Assembly: GCA_023415235.1 (NCBI GenBank)
Contig: JAEZLP010000048.1
Coordinates: 1 to 56,279 of the forward strand
Length of the DNA stretch: 56,279 bases
Source of the DNA: Bacillota bacterium
GTDB taxonomy: Bacteria; Bacillota; Clostridia; Peptostreptococcales; Anaerovoracaceae
Reading direction: 5' to 3'
The notes beneath the pieces were generated by a model. The model was given only the letters and a program-made list of their open reading frames with translations. It was not told the origin of the DNA and ran no database searches. Numbering within the stretch: the stretch's first letter is position 1; every line of letters begins with the position of its first letter. The position numbers were made by a program, and so were the translations under genes. Below are positions 8,397-16,463 of this stretch, piece after piece.

Positions 8397-9147
8397 TGCC
8401 GTCTACCTCCATCCTCCTGTGAGAAGCCCTTTCGGAAGCCTCCCCGCCCCCATCGGCGTCAAGAAACCTTCTGCCGGGTGTGCTTTTCAAATATTCGTCC
8501 CTGGATCCAAAAAACTCAATGGAGCTTCCGATATGGAGTATTTTATTGGCGTTGGCTGCCGCGGATTTCACATCGTGGGAAATCATGACAATGGTGACTC
8601 CTGTCTGGTTCAAATCCCTTATGATCTGGTAAAGCTCGCCTGTTACGATAGGGTCCAGCCCCGTGGCAGGCTCGTCCAGCAGCACGATCTTCTCCGTGGC
8701 GCAAAGAGCCCTTGCAAGCAGCACTCTCTGCTGCTGTCCGCCGGATAGTGCCCTGTAGGATTTGTTTTTCAGGCTTTCAATTCCAAGCAGCGTCAGGTTC
8801 TGCAGCGCTCTTCGTTTTTCCTGACCCGAGTAAAAGGGCTTCATTCCCATTCTGTTCAGGCAGCCGGAAAGAACCACCTCAAAAACCGAGGCGGGAAAGT
8901 CTCTCTGTACCACCGTCTGCTGCGGCAGATATCCGATCTGGTTTCCCCTGACTCCGTCTCCAAAGGATATTGTTCCGCTTTTCAGCGGCATCAGACCAAG
9001 GATTCCCTTCATCAGGGTGGTTTTGCCGGAACCGTTTTCGCCGACGATGCAAAGGTAGTCCCCTTGTTCCACATCAAAGCTGACGTCTTCCAAAACCAGC
9101 TTTTTCTCATAACTCATGGAGACGTTCCGCACGCTGATCTGTGACAT
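8389..9147 (-). CDS. znuC: Zinc/manganese ABC transporter ATPase (ZnuC-like)
   Basis: ABC ATPase of 252 residues with Walker A GENGSGKTT, Q-loop YLPQQ, signature LSGGQQQR, Walker B IVLLDEPATGLD and switch histidine MISHDV. It energises metal import by the adjoining permease. It starts directly after the znuA stop (9148) and overlaps znuB by eight bases. The tail (GGGEASERASHRRMEVD) is hydrophilic and outside the core fold. Confidence 0.9.
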   Translation of the reverse strand: MSQISVRNVSMSYEKKLVLEDVSFDVEQGDYLCIVGENGSGKTTLMKGILGLMPLKSGTISFGDGVRGNQIGYLPQQTVVQRDFPASVFEVVLSGCLNRMGMKPFYSGQEKRRALQNLTLLGIESLKNKSYRALSGGQQQRVLLARALCATEKIVLLDEPATGLDPIVTGELYQIIRDLNQTGVTIVMISHDVKSAAANANKILHIGSSIEFFGSRDEYLKSTPGRRFLDADGGGEASERASHRRMEVDGND

Positions 9148-10113
9148 TTATTCCAGACCCTCCTTTAAATTCCGCAGGTTTTGCCTCATCAGAGAAAGAT
9201 AGGTTGCTCCGCTTTCCAACTCCTCCCGAGTCAGATTGTGGCAGGAATGGAACAACAGCATTTTAGCTCCCGTTTCAGCGCTGATGGATTTTGCCACCTT
9301 GGGTTCTTCTATTTCGGCGTAATAAATGACCGGTATTTTCTCTTCCTTGATTTCATGGATCAAGCCCGCCACGGTCCTGGCGCTGGGTTCCGTTTCCGAG
9401 GAGCAGGAGTCGAAGGCAGCTTCGTAGCTCAAGCCGTACCGTTTTGCAAAGTAATAGAGCGCAAAACGGCTCCCGAAAATAATTTCGTCCCGCTTTCCGG
9501 CGGCGACTGCAGCTTGGAATTCCTCATCCAGCTCGTCCAGCTTTGCCTTGTAATCGTCGGCGTTCTTTCTATAATAATCAGCATTGTCGGGATCGATCCG
9601 GCTTAACGCCTCGCAGATATTGCCCACCATAATTTTCGCATTCAGCGGATCGGTCCAGATATGAGGATCATAAAGGTGCTCATACTCGAGTTCGTGCCCG
9701 TGATCGATATCTTCTTCTCTGGCAAGCTCAATCCCTTCGGAAACATCCAGGATCAGGCTTTTGGAGCCCGCGTCCTCCATGCTTTCAATGATTTTATGGG
9801 ACCATGCCTCCATAGCTTCGCCCGTATAAACAAACAAATCTGATCGATTGATCCTCATAATATCCGACGGGGTCGGCTCATAAGAATGGCTCTCGATTCC
9901 CGGAGGCAGCAGCAGTTCCACCTCCGCCTTATCTCCGGCGATCTCTCTAGCGAAGTCATACTGGGGAAAAAGCGTAGCAACAATTTGAATTTTTTCCGTT
10001 TTTGTTTCCCGCGAAGCGGAAACATCCTCCCCGGTATCGGTGTTCTGCGCGCATCCTGCCGTTAAGACAGCAAGGGCGGCGGACAGTACGAAAAATAGAA
10101 GCTTTTTTCTCAT
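9148..10113 (-). CDS. znuA: Metal-binding lipoprotein of the ABC transporter (ZnuA-like)
   Basis: A cluster 9 solute-binding lipoprotein of about 321 residues. The signal peptide MRKKLLFFVLSAALAV ends in the lipobox LTAGC. Metal ligands expected in the family are visible: His in GIESHSYEPTP, the His-rich loop HGHELEYEHLYDPHIWTDP, and Glu in IPVIYYAEIEEPK. The ATG at 10113 overlaps the TGA of the upstream Fur-family gene (ATGA), so translation is coupled; the alternative start at 10155 would place 14 residues before the signal peptide. The His-rich loop favours zinc. Confidence 0.9.
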   Translation of the reverse strand: MRKKLLFFVLSAALAVLTAGCAQNTDTGEDVSASRETKTEKIQIVATLFPQYDFAREIAGDKAEVELLLPPGIESHSYEPTPSDIMRINRSDLFVYTGEAMEAWSHKIIESMEDAGSKSLILDVSEGIELAREEDIDHGHELEYEHLYDPHIWTDPLNAKIMVGNICEALSRIDPDNADYYRKNADDYKAKLDELDEEFQAAVAAGKRDEIIFGSRFALYYFAKRYGLSYEAAFDSCSSETEPSARTVAGLIHEIKEEKIPVIYYAEIEEPKVAKSISAETGAKMLLFHSCHNLTREELESGATYLSLMRQNLRNLKEGLE

Positions 10114-10541
10114 CCCTTCTGCCCAACCCTTTCCTTTCCCGCGCAGGAGCCGCACTGCCCGTACAGCACCGTCTTGGTATGATCCACGCGAAAATCATGG
10201 TGTTCTCTGATATGGGAATCCACATTTCCTAAATACTCGCATTCCGTATGAAACAAACGGCCGCAATCCACGCACTTCAGATGAAAGTGACTCCTACACA
10301 TGCCGTCAGACTCCATATACTGATAGCAGGAGCTCGTTCCTCCCTCAATAAAATATCTTCGGACAGTCCCCTGAGACACCAGCGTATCCAAATAACGGTA
10401 TACCGTTGTCTTTCCCACCAGAGGCTTTTCCTTGTTCAGGGCGAGAATAATTTCATCCGCTGTAATATGTCGATCCTTATTCCTGATCAGACAGTCAAGA
10501 ATCTGGTCCTTCTGCTTTGTTCTATAAGAAGCAGTACTCAT
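10110..10541 (-). CDS. zur: Fur-family regulator (Zur-like)
   Basis: A Fur-family repressor of about 143 residues. A winged helix (YRTKQKDQILDCLIRN, VGKTTVYRYLDTLVSQG) is followed by the dimerisation domain with HFHLKCVDCGRLFH and the second pair CGSC, the structural zinc site. The ATG at 10541 has AAGGGAG eight bases upstream; the longer reading from 10646 would run through the repeat hairpin at 10618-10638 and is unlikely. It is the first gene of the znu operon, downstream of a 33-bp palindrome with a perfect 7-1-7 Fur-type core. Genetic context makes zinc-responsive autorepression the best reading; metal specificity is inferred. Confidence 0.85.
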   Translation of the reverse strand: MSTASYRTKQKDQILDCLIRNKDRHITADEIILALNKEKPLVGKTTVYRYLDTLVSQGTVRRYFIEGGTSSCYQYMESDGMCRSHFHLKCVDCGRLFHTECEYLGNVDSHIREHHDFRVDHTKTVLYGQCGSCAGKERVGQKG

Positions 10542-10617
10542 GCCTTTTCTCCCTTCACTATTTCCGTATGTCGCCGCAAGGGCGGCAACGATCAATGTGC
10601 TTTCTTTGTTCTTCATC

Positions 10618-10650
10618 AATATCGCTTTCAGCGATATTGCCTGCATAAAA
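10618..10650 (-). repeat. Dispersed motif copy 1: hairpin plus TTATGCAGG-type sequence
   Basis: AATATCGCT (10618-10626) and AGCGATATT (10630-10638) pair perfectly. On the plus strand they are followed by GCCTGCATAAAA. The same CGATATTNCCTGCA(T)AA string recurs at 10750, 18162 and, in part, 18127. This copy lies in the zur leader between the operator and the start codon. Confidence 0.55.
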
Positions 10651-10652
10651 AC

Positions 10653-10685
10653 ATATGAAATTGAAACTGAGTTTCAATTTCATAT
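10653..10685. promoter_or_regulatory. Zur/Fur operator: 33-bp perfect palindrome
   Basis: A perfect 16-1-16 inverted repeat centred on G10669. The core TGAAACTGAGTTTCA has the 7-1-7 architecture of Fur/Zur/PerR boxes. It is upstream of the zur-znuACB operon and is the probable autoregulatory site. Its extension to 16-bp arms would fit two overlapping Fur-family dimers. Confidence 0.75.
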
Positions 10686-10739
10686 TATATTCCTTTCCCT
10701 ATTATTGTCAAGAAATCGAAAAGCATTCCCCTTTATATC

Positions 10740-10767
10740 ATATCGGAAACGATATTACCTGCAATAA
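10740..10767 (-). repeat. Dispersed motif copy 2
   Basis: ATATCG-GAAA-CGATAT (10740-10755), then TACCTGCAATAAAA on the plus strand. Same arrangement as copy 1, placed directly after the terminator of the DtxR-family gene. Confidence 0.5.
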
Positions 10768-10786
10768 AAAAAGGGCGGAAGCCCTT
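10766..10786 (-). terminator. Terminator of the DtxR-family gene
   Basis: AAGGGC (10771-10776), loop GGAA, GCCCTT (10781-10786). On the minus strand the stem overlaps the stop codon and is followed by T-rich sequence. Confidence 0.8.
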
Positions 10787-11156
10787 AACGATGGTCTTCC
10801 ACCCATTCTTTAATCTTGTGAAAGGAATCCTCGCTGATCACATGTTCAATACGGCATGCATCGGCAACGGCGGTTTCCTCATCGATCCGAAGCGCCTTCA
10901 CCAGGTATTCGGTAAGGAGTCTGTGCCTTTCATAAATCTGGGTTGCCCTCTGATGTCCCGATTCCGTAAGATGAATGTTGCCGCTGTTCTCCATGGTGAT
11001 ATATCCTGCCTTTTTCAGAATTCCCATGGCTCTGCTGATGCTGGCCTTGGTATAGTCCAGCTCATTGGCGATATCGATGGAGCGCACCGAACCCTTCCTT
11101 GCCTGCAGGATTAAAATCGTCTCCAAATAGTTTTCCCCTGATTCTTGAATTCTCAT
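10785..11156 (-). CDS. DtxR/MntR-family metal-dependent regulator, probably iron-responsive
   Basis: A 123-residue DtxR-type repressor: winged helix (SIDIANELDYTKASISRAMGILKKAGYI) and dimerisation helices. It lacks the C-terminal SH3-like domain, as short MntR/IdeR-like members do. The metal-site stretch ACRIEHVIS has Cys where DtxR/IdeR have it (ACRWEHVMS), which suggests iron rather than manganese. The ATG at 11156 has GGAGG close upstream; the 11177 start has no such site. It is divergent from a FeoB-associated peptide gene, and three DtxR-like boxes lie between them. Confidence 0.85.
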   Translation of the reverse strand: MRIQESGENYLETILILQARKGSVRSIDIANELDYTKASISRAMGILKKAGYITMENSGNIHLTESGHQRATQIYERHRLLTEYLVKALRIDEETAVADACRIEHVISEDSFHKIKEWVEDHR

Positions 11157-11234
11157 GGCGCCCTCCAATCGGAACAATAGACTTGTGACTTTTGCCTATT
11201 CTATCATAGAATAAAAATTTTTTCAATTTTAGTA

Positions 11235-11263
11235 TTGACTTTTTCAGTTAGCCATAGTAAACT
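11235..11263 (+). promoter_or_regulatory. Promoter of the FeoB-associated gene
   Basis: TTGACT at 11235-11240 and TAAACT at 11258-11263 with a 17-bp spacer. The first operator box (11247-11262) covers the spacer and the -10, so the regulator would block RNA polymerase. Confidence 0.5.
11247..11262. promoter_or_regulatory. DtxR-type operator box A
   Basis: The sequence GTTAGCCATAGTAAAC matches the reverse complement of box C at 14 of 16 positions. Confidence 0.6.
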
Positions 11264-11272
11264 CAAATCATG

Positions 11273-11290
11273 GGTTAGCAATTGCTAACC
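11273..11290. promoter_or_regulatory. DtxR-type operator box B
   Basis: GGTTAGCAATTGCTAACC is a perfect 18-bp palindrome. Its half-site GGTTAGC equals the core of the classical DtxR box (TTAGGTTAGCC). Confidence 0.7.
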
Positions 11291-11306
11291 ATTTAACCGG
11301 ACCGAG

Positions 11307-11322
11307 GTTAGCTATGGCTAAC
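11307..11322. promoter_or_regulatory. DtxR-type operator box C
   Basis: GTTAGCTATGGCTAAC, an inverted repeat GTTAGC-4-GCTAAC. The centre of box C lies about 33 bp from that of box B and box B about 27 bp from box A. Confidence 0.65.
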
Positions 11323-11366
11323 TATTTCGGCGATCAACAGCCACTGGCGGAAAGGAGCTGGAGGTC

Positions 11367-11546
11367 ATGGCAAATTTCATTATAGGCGGTTTGATCCTTC
11401 TGGCGGTGATCCTGGCCGCAGTAAAAATCAGAAGGGACAAGAAAAATGGAAGCTGCTGCGGCGGCTGTTCCGGCTGCTCCTCAGCGGGAAGCTGCGGAGC
11501 CTATCAGGATTTTGAACAGGCGGCCCGGGATAAGCTTCAGGGCTAA
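11367..11546 (+). CDS. FeoB-associated Cys-rich membrane peptide
   Basis: A 59-residue protein: an N-terminal membrane helix (FIIGGLILLAVILAAVKI), a basic stretch, then a cysteine cluster (SCCGGCSGCSSAGSCG). This is the pattern of the FeoB-associated Cys-rich membrane protein family, normally encoded after feoAB for ferrous iron uptake. No feoA or feoB is nearby, so it is an orphan copy. AAAGGAG and GGAGG lie upstream of the ATG. The three DtxR-type boxes in its promoter region support iron control. Confidence 0.8.
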   Translation: MANFIIGGLILLAVILAAVKIRRDKKNGSCCGGCSGCSSAGSCGAYQDFEQAARDKLQG

Positions 11547-11627
11547 TAAAATCAATTTGTTACAAGTCAACTCCTAATCATACAATAAAGAGCCGGTGCG
11601 GAAGCGCCGGACAAAGAATTAACAAGT

Positions 11628-11665
11628 AAAAAAGAACCGAAGGTACTTCCATCCTTTCGGTTCTT
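11628..11665. terminator. Bidirectional terminator between the FeoB-associated gene and ybaK
   Basis: AAAGAACCGAAGG pairs with CCTTTCGGTTCTTT with one bulge. A-rich and T-rich flanks serve both convergent genes. A second GC-rich hairpin (CCGGTGC-GGAA-GCGCCGG, about 11593-11610) lies just before it without a good T-run. Confidence 0.7.
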
Positions 11666-11706
11666 TTGCATTATTGAATCCATAGGTGAATTCATTTTTT
11701 CATCGC

Positions 11707-12192
11707 TTATTCATGGTCGGCTGCAAGTCCCGCCAGTTCCGCTGAAGCCGCCTCCATGAGTGCGGAAAGGGGCAGGTCTATCTGCAGCCCCACCTTGCCT
11801 GCGCTTACGACAATGCGCTCGAAGCGTCGGGCGCTTTCGTCGATCGCGGTCCGAAACTGTTTTTTCATCCCCAAGGGAGAGCAGCCTCCCTTGATATATC
11901 CTGTTACTTTCGTGATATCCCTGGCGGGAATCATCTCAAGCTTCTTTTCCCCGAAGTGTTTTGCTGCCTTTTTCAAGTCCAGTTCCTTTTCAACCGGAAT
12001 GACGCATACATAGTACTCCCTGCTGGAGCCTTGGGTAACAAGGGTCTTGAAAACCCGCTCCGGTTCTATCCCAGTGACCTTTGCAACAGAGACCCCGTCC
12101 AGAAAGCCATCCGGCGCGTCGTATTCCCTCAGGATGTAATCCACCTTTTTCAAATCCAGAAGTCTTACCGCGTTTGTTTTCACGTTTGCCAT
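11707..12192 (-). CDS. ybaK: Cys-tRNA(Pro)/Cys-tRNA(Cys) deacylase, YbaK/EbsC family
   Basis: A 161-residue YbaK-type editing protein. It hydrolyses Cys mis-attached to tRNA-Pro. The typical motif TGYIKGGCSPLGMKKQF is present along with VFKTLV and KKAAKHFGEKK; length is normal. It follows the efflux adaptor gene by 12 bases on the same strand, so it may be read with that operon, probably by chance of arrangement. Confidence 0.92.
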   Translation of the reverse strand: MANVKTNAVRLLDLKKVDYILREYDAPDGFLDGVSVAKVTGIEPERVFKTLVTQGSSREYYVCVIPVEKELDLKKAAKHFGEKKLEMIPARDITKVTGYIKGGCSPLGMKKQFRTAIDESARRFERIVVSAGKVGLQIDLPLSALMEAASAELAGLAADHE

Positions 12193-12204
12193 ATTGATCC
12201 CCCT

Positions 12205-13284
12205 TTACTGCTGCTCTTTCACCCGAATGCCGTCCTCAACATCCTCACCGGGGGAAACGATTACCCGCTCTCCTTCCGAAAGGCCGGAAATCACTTCTAT
12301 AAAGTCCTCGCCCTCCAGTCCGGTTTCCAGACGGCGCAGTACCGCTTTGCCGCCCTCGATTACATAGACGCAATTCTTATGATCCTTTTCAAAGACTGCC
12401 AAATCCGGTACACGAAGTACCTTTTCCTTTTTTTCCACAGCAATCTCCACATCCACATTGCTGCCAAGTCTCAGGGTGCTTGCTGATCCAAAGCTGATTT
12501 CGACGGTGACTCGCCTCTGATTGACGCCCAGATCCGACATTTTATCCTCGGCCTTCAGAAAGATCTTTTTCACGGTTCCCCCTTCGTCATTGAAGTTTGC
12601 GTCTTCATTGAAGATCCTGACCGGATCCCTTTCCCGGATGAGATTCGCGTCCTCCGCAATAAAATCCGTCTTCACATATAAGGCGTCGAGGTCTGATATT
12701 TCAAAGAGAGGATCTCCGGCGGAAACCGATTCCCCCTCCTTTACAAACACCCCCGTCAAAACTCCGCCCACCGGTGCGGTAACCCCCTCCGCGCCGGTTG
12801 ATTCCGCGTAGCTATCAATCGAATACTTCAGGGCGGCAATCTGGGCGGCCAGCTGTTTTGCCGCAGTGTCGGCTGCGTTATATTCCTGATAACTCAACGC
12901 GCCTTGGTCGTAAAGGGCCTTGTTCTTTTGCGCCAAATCCCGTGCCTGGCCGTACTGGGCCTGCAGTCCTGAAAGCTCAGCCTGACGGCTTTTCAGGTCC
13001 AGCACTGCGCTTGTTCCTCCATTGGTCATCAGAAGATCACCCGCCTCTACAGAATCCCCTTCTTCCACCATTAAGCCCCCGACCTCTCCCGAGTTCCTGG
13101 CTGTCACGGTAATAGAGCGTTCCGACTCCACCGTGCCAGCCTCCTTCAGGAGCTTTATTACTTCACCCCGGTCCACGACAGCAGACTCCACAGCGATTCC
13201 GCCGTTCATATACGACACCGCCGCAATCACGAGTATAACAGCCGTTCCCGCTGCGATCCAGTATTTTTTCTTTACCCGCTTCAT
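12205..13284 (-). CDS. Efflux periplasmic-adaptor-type protein (HlyD/RND adaptor)
   Basis: A membrane-anchored adaptor of about 359 residues: one N-terminal helix (WIAAGTAVILVIAAVSYM), a split biotinyl-lipoyl domain (GEVGGLMVEEGDSVEAGDLL and APVGGVLTGVFVKEGESVSAGDPLF) around a coiled coil (about 105-165), then beta-barrel and membrane-proximal domains. In Gram-positives such proteins partner MacB-type ABC exporters, as the two next genes indicate. I prefer the ATG at 13284, nine bases after AAAGGGA; the TTG at 13293 abuts that site. Third gene of a TetR-ATPase-permease-adaptor operon. Confidence 0.88.
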   Translation of the reverse strand: MKRVKKKYWIAAGTAVILVIAAVSYMNGGIAVESAVVDRGEVIKLLKEAGTVESERSITVTARNSGEVGGLMVEEGDSVEAGDLLMTNGGTSAVLDLKSRQAELSGLQAQYGQARDLAQKNKALYDQGALSYQEYNAADTAAKQLAAQIAALKYSIDSYAESTGAEGVTAPVGGVLTGVFVKEGESVSAGDPLFEISDLDALYVKTDFIAEDANLIRERDPVRIFNEDANFNDEGGTVKKIFLKAEDKMSDLGVNQRRVTVEISFGSASTLRLGSNVDVEIAVEKKEKVLRVPDLAVFEKDHKNCVYVIEGGKAVLRRLETGLEGEDFIEVISGLSEGERVIVSPGEDVEDGIRVKEQQ

Positions 13285-13353
13285 ATTCTTCAATCCCTTT
13301 CCTTATTTCAACGGATTTACGTTTTATCATCCGGTCCTGTTCAACAGCCCGAA

Positions 13354-15756
13354 TCACGCTTCCCTGTTTTTCAATGCCTGCAGGAAATCCAGCCCCTTGA
13401 TCTTCCGATAGGTTGCCAGCTGCGCAAGAAGCACAAAAATCACCGTATATACCCCCGCCATAATCAGGGCATTCAGGGTGGGGCTTATGTCCAGCGTATA
13501 AATATCCGTACTGAAAGCCGTGCTGCTGTATTCCGCAAACAGGTTTCCGACGGGTACTCCAAGCAGGATCGCCAAAATTGTGATGATATTGTTTTCCCTG
13601 ACGATCATGGAAAAGATCTCCCGCTTGCTGAAGCCCAGCACTCTCAAAGAGGAAAACTCCATCTCTCGCTCTCCCAGACTTACGATCGTAGCATTGTATA
13701 CGATGCAGAAACCCAGAATCCCGGAGAAAACTACCATGGACCCGACGGAAAGGGCAACCATGGTCATATATTTTTCGTAAACGGCTCTTGTATCGGCGAT
13801 GGACATAATCGAAGCCACATTGGAGGCCCGAAGCAGCTTTTTATTGATTTCCGGGTCCTTGGAATCCGCGTAGATCCCATTGATCAGGTTTTTCTCAAGC
13901 AGGACTTCCCCCATGGCGTCAATATCCATATACGCGTTAATCCCAAGAGTCTGTTTGACCACTCCTTTAACCTGGATCGATACATCATTCCGGCCGGGGA
14001 TAAAGCTTTTGACCTGAACCAGTTCTCCGGTTTTTACGTCAAGGGCTTTGGCCAGGTTTTCCGTAATCAGCATGCCCTGTTTGGGAATTTTCACAGTCCT
14101 GTTTTCGGCGTCCCGGAAGGAGTAGAATTTTGTGTCCCGTTTTAAGCCGATCATATTTACCGCCTGTTTCTTGTTGCCGTTGGCAAGCTCAAAGGGAAAC
14201 TCCAGCTTCCCCTCCAGATATTCCACATCGATGAGATGCTCCATATCCCTTGCCGCATGCTTCGGCACCGCCTTGCGAAAACTGATATTATAATCCATTT
14301 TCTGAAATTCCCTGAAGTGTTCGTTCATCATCTGATCCATTACATCGGGCATGCTGCTGGTAAAGAGCATCATGGCGTAGGTTAGTGTAATCCCGGCCAA
14401 CACGAACACGGTTCTTTTTTTATTCCGGAACAGATTCTTGCAGACCATTTTATTGCTGAAGGAGAGCCGCTTCCAGAAGAACGGAAGCTTTTCCAGCACA
14501 ATTCTTTTCCCTGCTTTCGGGGCTTCCGTTCTCATTGCGTCGGCCGGAGCGATTTTCATGACTCCCCTTGCGCCGATCGCTCCCGACAGTACGCAGAAGC
14601 CTGCGGACAACAGTACCGCATAGACCAGATAGGAATAGTAAAATTCGATCTGCAGCAGGGGAATATTGAAATAGTCGAGATAAAGCCTAGTCATTCCGCC
14701 GGCCAGCGCCATCCCCAGCAGGGATCCGGCAACGCCACCCAAGGTTCCGGAAATCAAGGCGTATTTTACATAATGAAGGAGAACCTGGCCGTTTCTGTAT
14801 CCGATCGCCTTCAGCACTCCGATTTTCATCCTATCCCTCTTCACCAGCCGGGACAGCATCATCATCAGGATCAGGCCCGCCACAAGAAGAAAGAGACTGG
14901 GCAAGGAATTTGCCATGGTATCCAGCTGTGTCAATTCCTGGTTGATAATGCTGTTGCTCATTTGATCCTTCTGCTTTACGGTTTGTCTCACCCCGTATCG
15001 ATGCAGCCTATCTTCCACATCATCGATGAGAGCCTCCTCATCGACTCCTTTCTCGTAACGGATGAGAATTTCATTATAGCTGCCGGCGAGACCGGCGACC
15101 TGCTGTCCGAACCGCTCCGACACATAGCAGACGCCGAAGTTCTCTTCGTCTGGCATAATGGACTGTGTATTTTCCATCAGATAAATATATTCGGGATTGG
15201 CTACGATGGCGACCACCGAAAGCTTGTGCTGCATACCGCCTGCCTGTATTCTGATTTCGTCGCCGACACAGATATCTCTGGCTTTGGCAAACTGCTCCAC
15301 TAGCATCGCTTCGTTGCCGGAGTCGGAGATCATCTTTCCTTCGAGTATGGTGGAGCGGCTCAGCTCCTCTTCCGTTCCCGTCGAAGTGATGAGCCGGAGG
15401 TTGATTCTTTCATCAGGATTATCGGTTACCATGGGAACATCAATGGTTACCCGTCCCATGGATTCCTTCACGCCATCGATGTTCTCCAGCGCTTCCGCCT
15501 CCTGGACAGGCACCGGGGAGGTCTGCAGAAACAGATCGGCAAATTTGTTATCCCGATAATAGGTTTCCACCGTTTTATTCATGTTGACGGAAGTCATATT
15601 CATGGCGGTAAAAATAGCAATACCGATGACGATAATGGTAAACACCGCAAAAAACTGTCCTTTTGAATGACCAATCATCCGCAGGAGCATGGTATCAATC
15701 TTTTTAAACCGGAATACGGTGTTGTGTCTTCTCACATGTCCGGAATTCTTTACCAT
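13354..15756 (-). CDS. ABC transporter permease, FtsX/MacB type
   Basis: An 800-residue permease with two FtsX domains and about ten membrane helices (first GQFFAVFTIIVIGIAIFTAM, last near ALIMAGVYTVIFVLLAQLA). A large extracellular domain (about 60-280) follows the first helix and another lies between about 500 and 650. Such proteins export peptides, lipids or drugs or act mechanically. The ATG overlaps the ATPase stop codon by seven bases, so the two are coupled. Confidence 0.9.
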   Translation of the reverse strand: MVKNSGHVRRHNTVFRFKKIDTMLLRMIGHSKGQFFAVFTIIVIGIAIFTAMNMTSVNMNKTVETYYRDNKFADLFLQTSPVPVQEAEALENIDGVKESMGRVTIDVPMVTDNPDERINLRLITSTGTEEELSRSTILEGKMISDSGNEAMLVEQFAKARDICVGDEIRIQAGGMQHKLSVVAIVANPEYIYLMENTQSIMPDEENFGVCYVSERFGQQVAGLAGSYNEILIRYEKGVDEEALIDDVEDRLHRYGVRQTVKQKDQMSNSIINQELTQLDTMANSLPSLFLLVAGLILMMMLSRLVKRDRMKIGVLKAIGYRNGQVLLHYVKYALISGTLGGVAGSLLGMALAGGMTRLYLDYFNIPLLQIEFYYSYLVYAVLLSAGFCVLSGAIGARGVMKIAPADAMRTEAPKAGKRIVLEKLPFFWKRLSFSNKMVCKNLFRNKKRTVFVLAGITLTYAMMLFTSSMPDVMDQMMNEHFREFQKMDYNISFRKAVPKHAARDMEHLIDVEYLEGKLEFPFELANGNKKQAVNMIGLKRDTKFYSFRDAENRTVKIPKQGMLITENLAKALDVKTGELVQVKSFIPGRNDVSIQVKGVVKQTLGINAYMDIDAMGEVLLEKNLINGIYADSKDPEINKKLLRASNVASIMSIADTRAVYEKYMTMVALSVGSMVVFSGILGFCIVYNATIVSLGEREMEFSSLRVLGFSKREIFSMIVRENNIITILAILLGVPVGNLFAEYSSTAFSTDIYTLDISPTLNALIMAGVYTVIFVLLAQLATYRKIKGLDFLQALKNREA

Positions 15757-16451
15757 TTGATGTCCTCTGCCGCCATGGGGTTTTCGTTGATACGGTCTTC
15801 AATAATACAGCCGCTTCGCATCCTGATAACCCGGTCGGCCATCAGGGCGATATCCTGGTTGTGGGTGATGACAATGACCGTCTTTCCCATTTCCCGGTTT
15901 ACTTTTCTGAGCAGGCTGAGAATGGTGATTCCAGTGTTATAATCAAGCGCTCCCGTCGGTTCGTCGCAGAGCAAAATTTCGGGGTTTTTCGCCACCGCTC
16001 TCGCAATGGAGACTCTTTGCTGTTCCCCGCCGCTCATCTGTGCCGGAAAATGGTCCCGCCGGTCTCCCAATCCGACCGCCTCCAGGATTTCGCCCACAGG
16101 GAGCGGTTCTTGCGAAATCTCCGTAGCCAGCTCCACATTTTCCTCTGCGGTCAGGTTTGGCATAATATTATAGAACTGAAAGACGAAGCCAACCTTATTT
16201 CTCCGGTACTCCGTCAGCTCCCGCTCTCCAAAAGATGTAATTTCCTCATCCCGGAGGAAAACCCGTCCTGCGGTGGGAATATCCATTCCTCCGATAATAT
16301 TCAATAAGGTGCTTTTCCCGGAGCCGCTTGGCCCGAGAATGACAACAAATTCTCTTTCCTGAATTTCAAAGGAGGCGTTTTGCAGCGCCTTTACCTCGAT
16401 TTCCCCCATCTGATAGCTTTTCGACACCTCTACGGCCTTGAGCAGCGCCAT
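15750..16451 (-). CDS. ABC transporter ATPase, MacB/LolD type
   Basis: A 233-residue ATPase: Walker A GPSGSGKST, Q-loop FVFQFYNIMPNLTAEENV typical of MacB/LolD, signature MSGGEQQR, Walker B ILLCDEPTGALD, switch His VITHN. It drives the permease whose start it overlaps. It lies 12 bases after the TetR gene in one operon. Confidence 0.92.
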   Translation of the reverse strand: MALLKAVEVSKSYQMGEIEVKALQNASFEIQEREFVVILGPSGSGKSTLLNIIGGMDIPTAGRVFLRDEEITSFGERELTEYRRNKVGFVFQFYNIMPNLTAEENVELATEISQEPLPVGEILEAVGLGDRRDHFPAQMSGGEQQRVSIARAVAKNPEILLCDEPTGALDYNTGITILSLLRKVNREMGKTVIVITHNQDIALMADRVIRMRSGCIIEDRINENPMAAEDIKW

Positions 16452-16463
16452 CGTACCTCTCTC

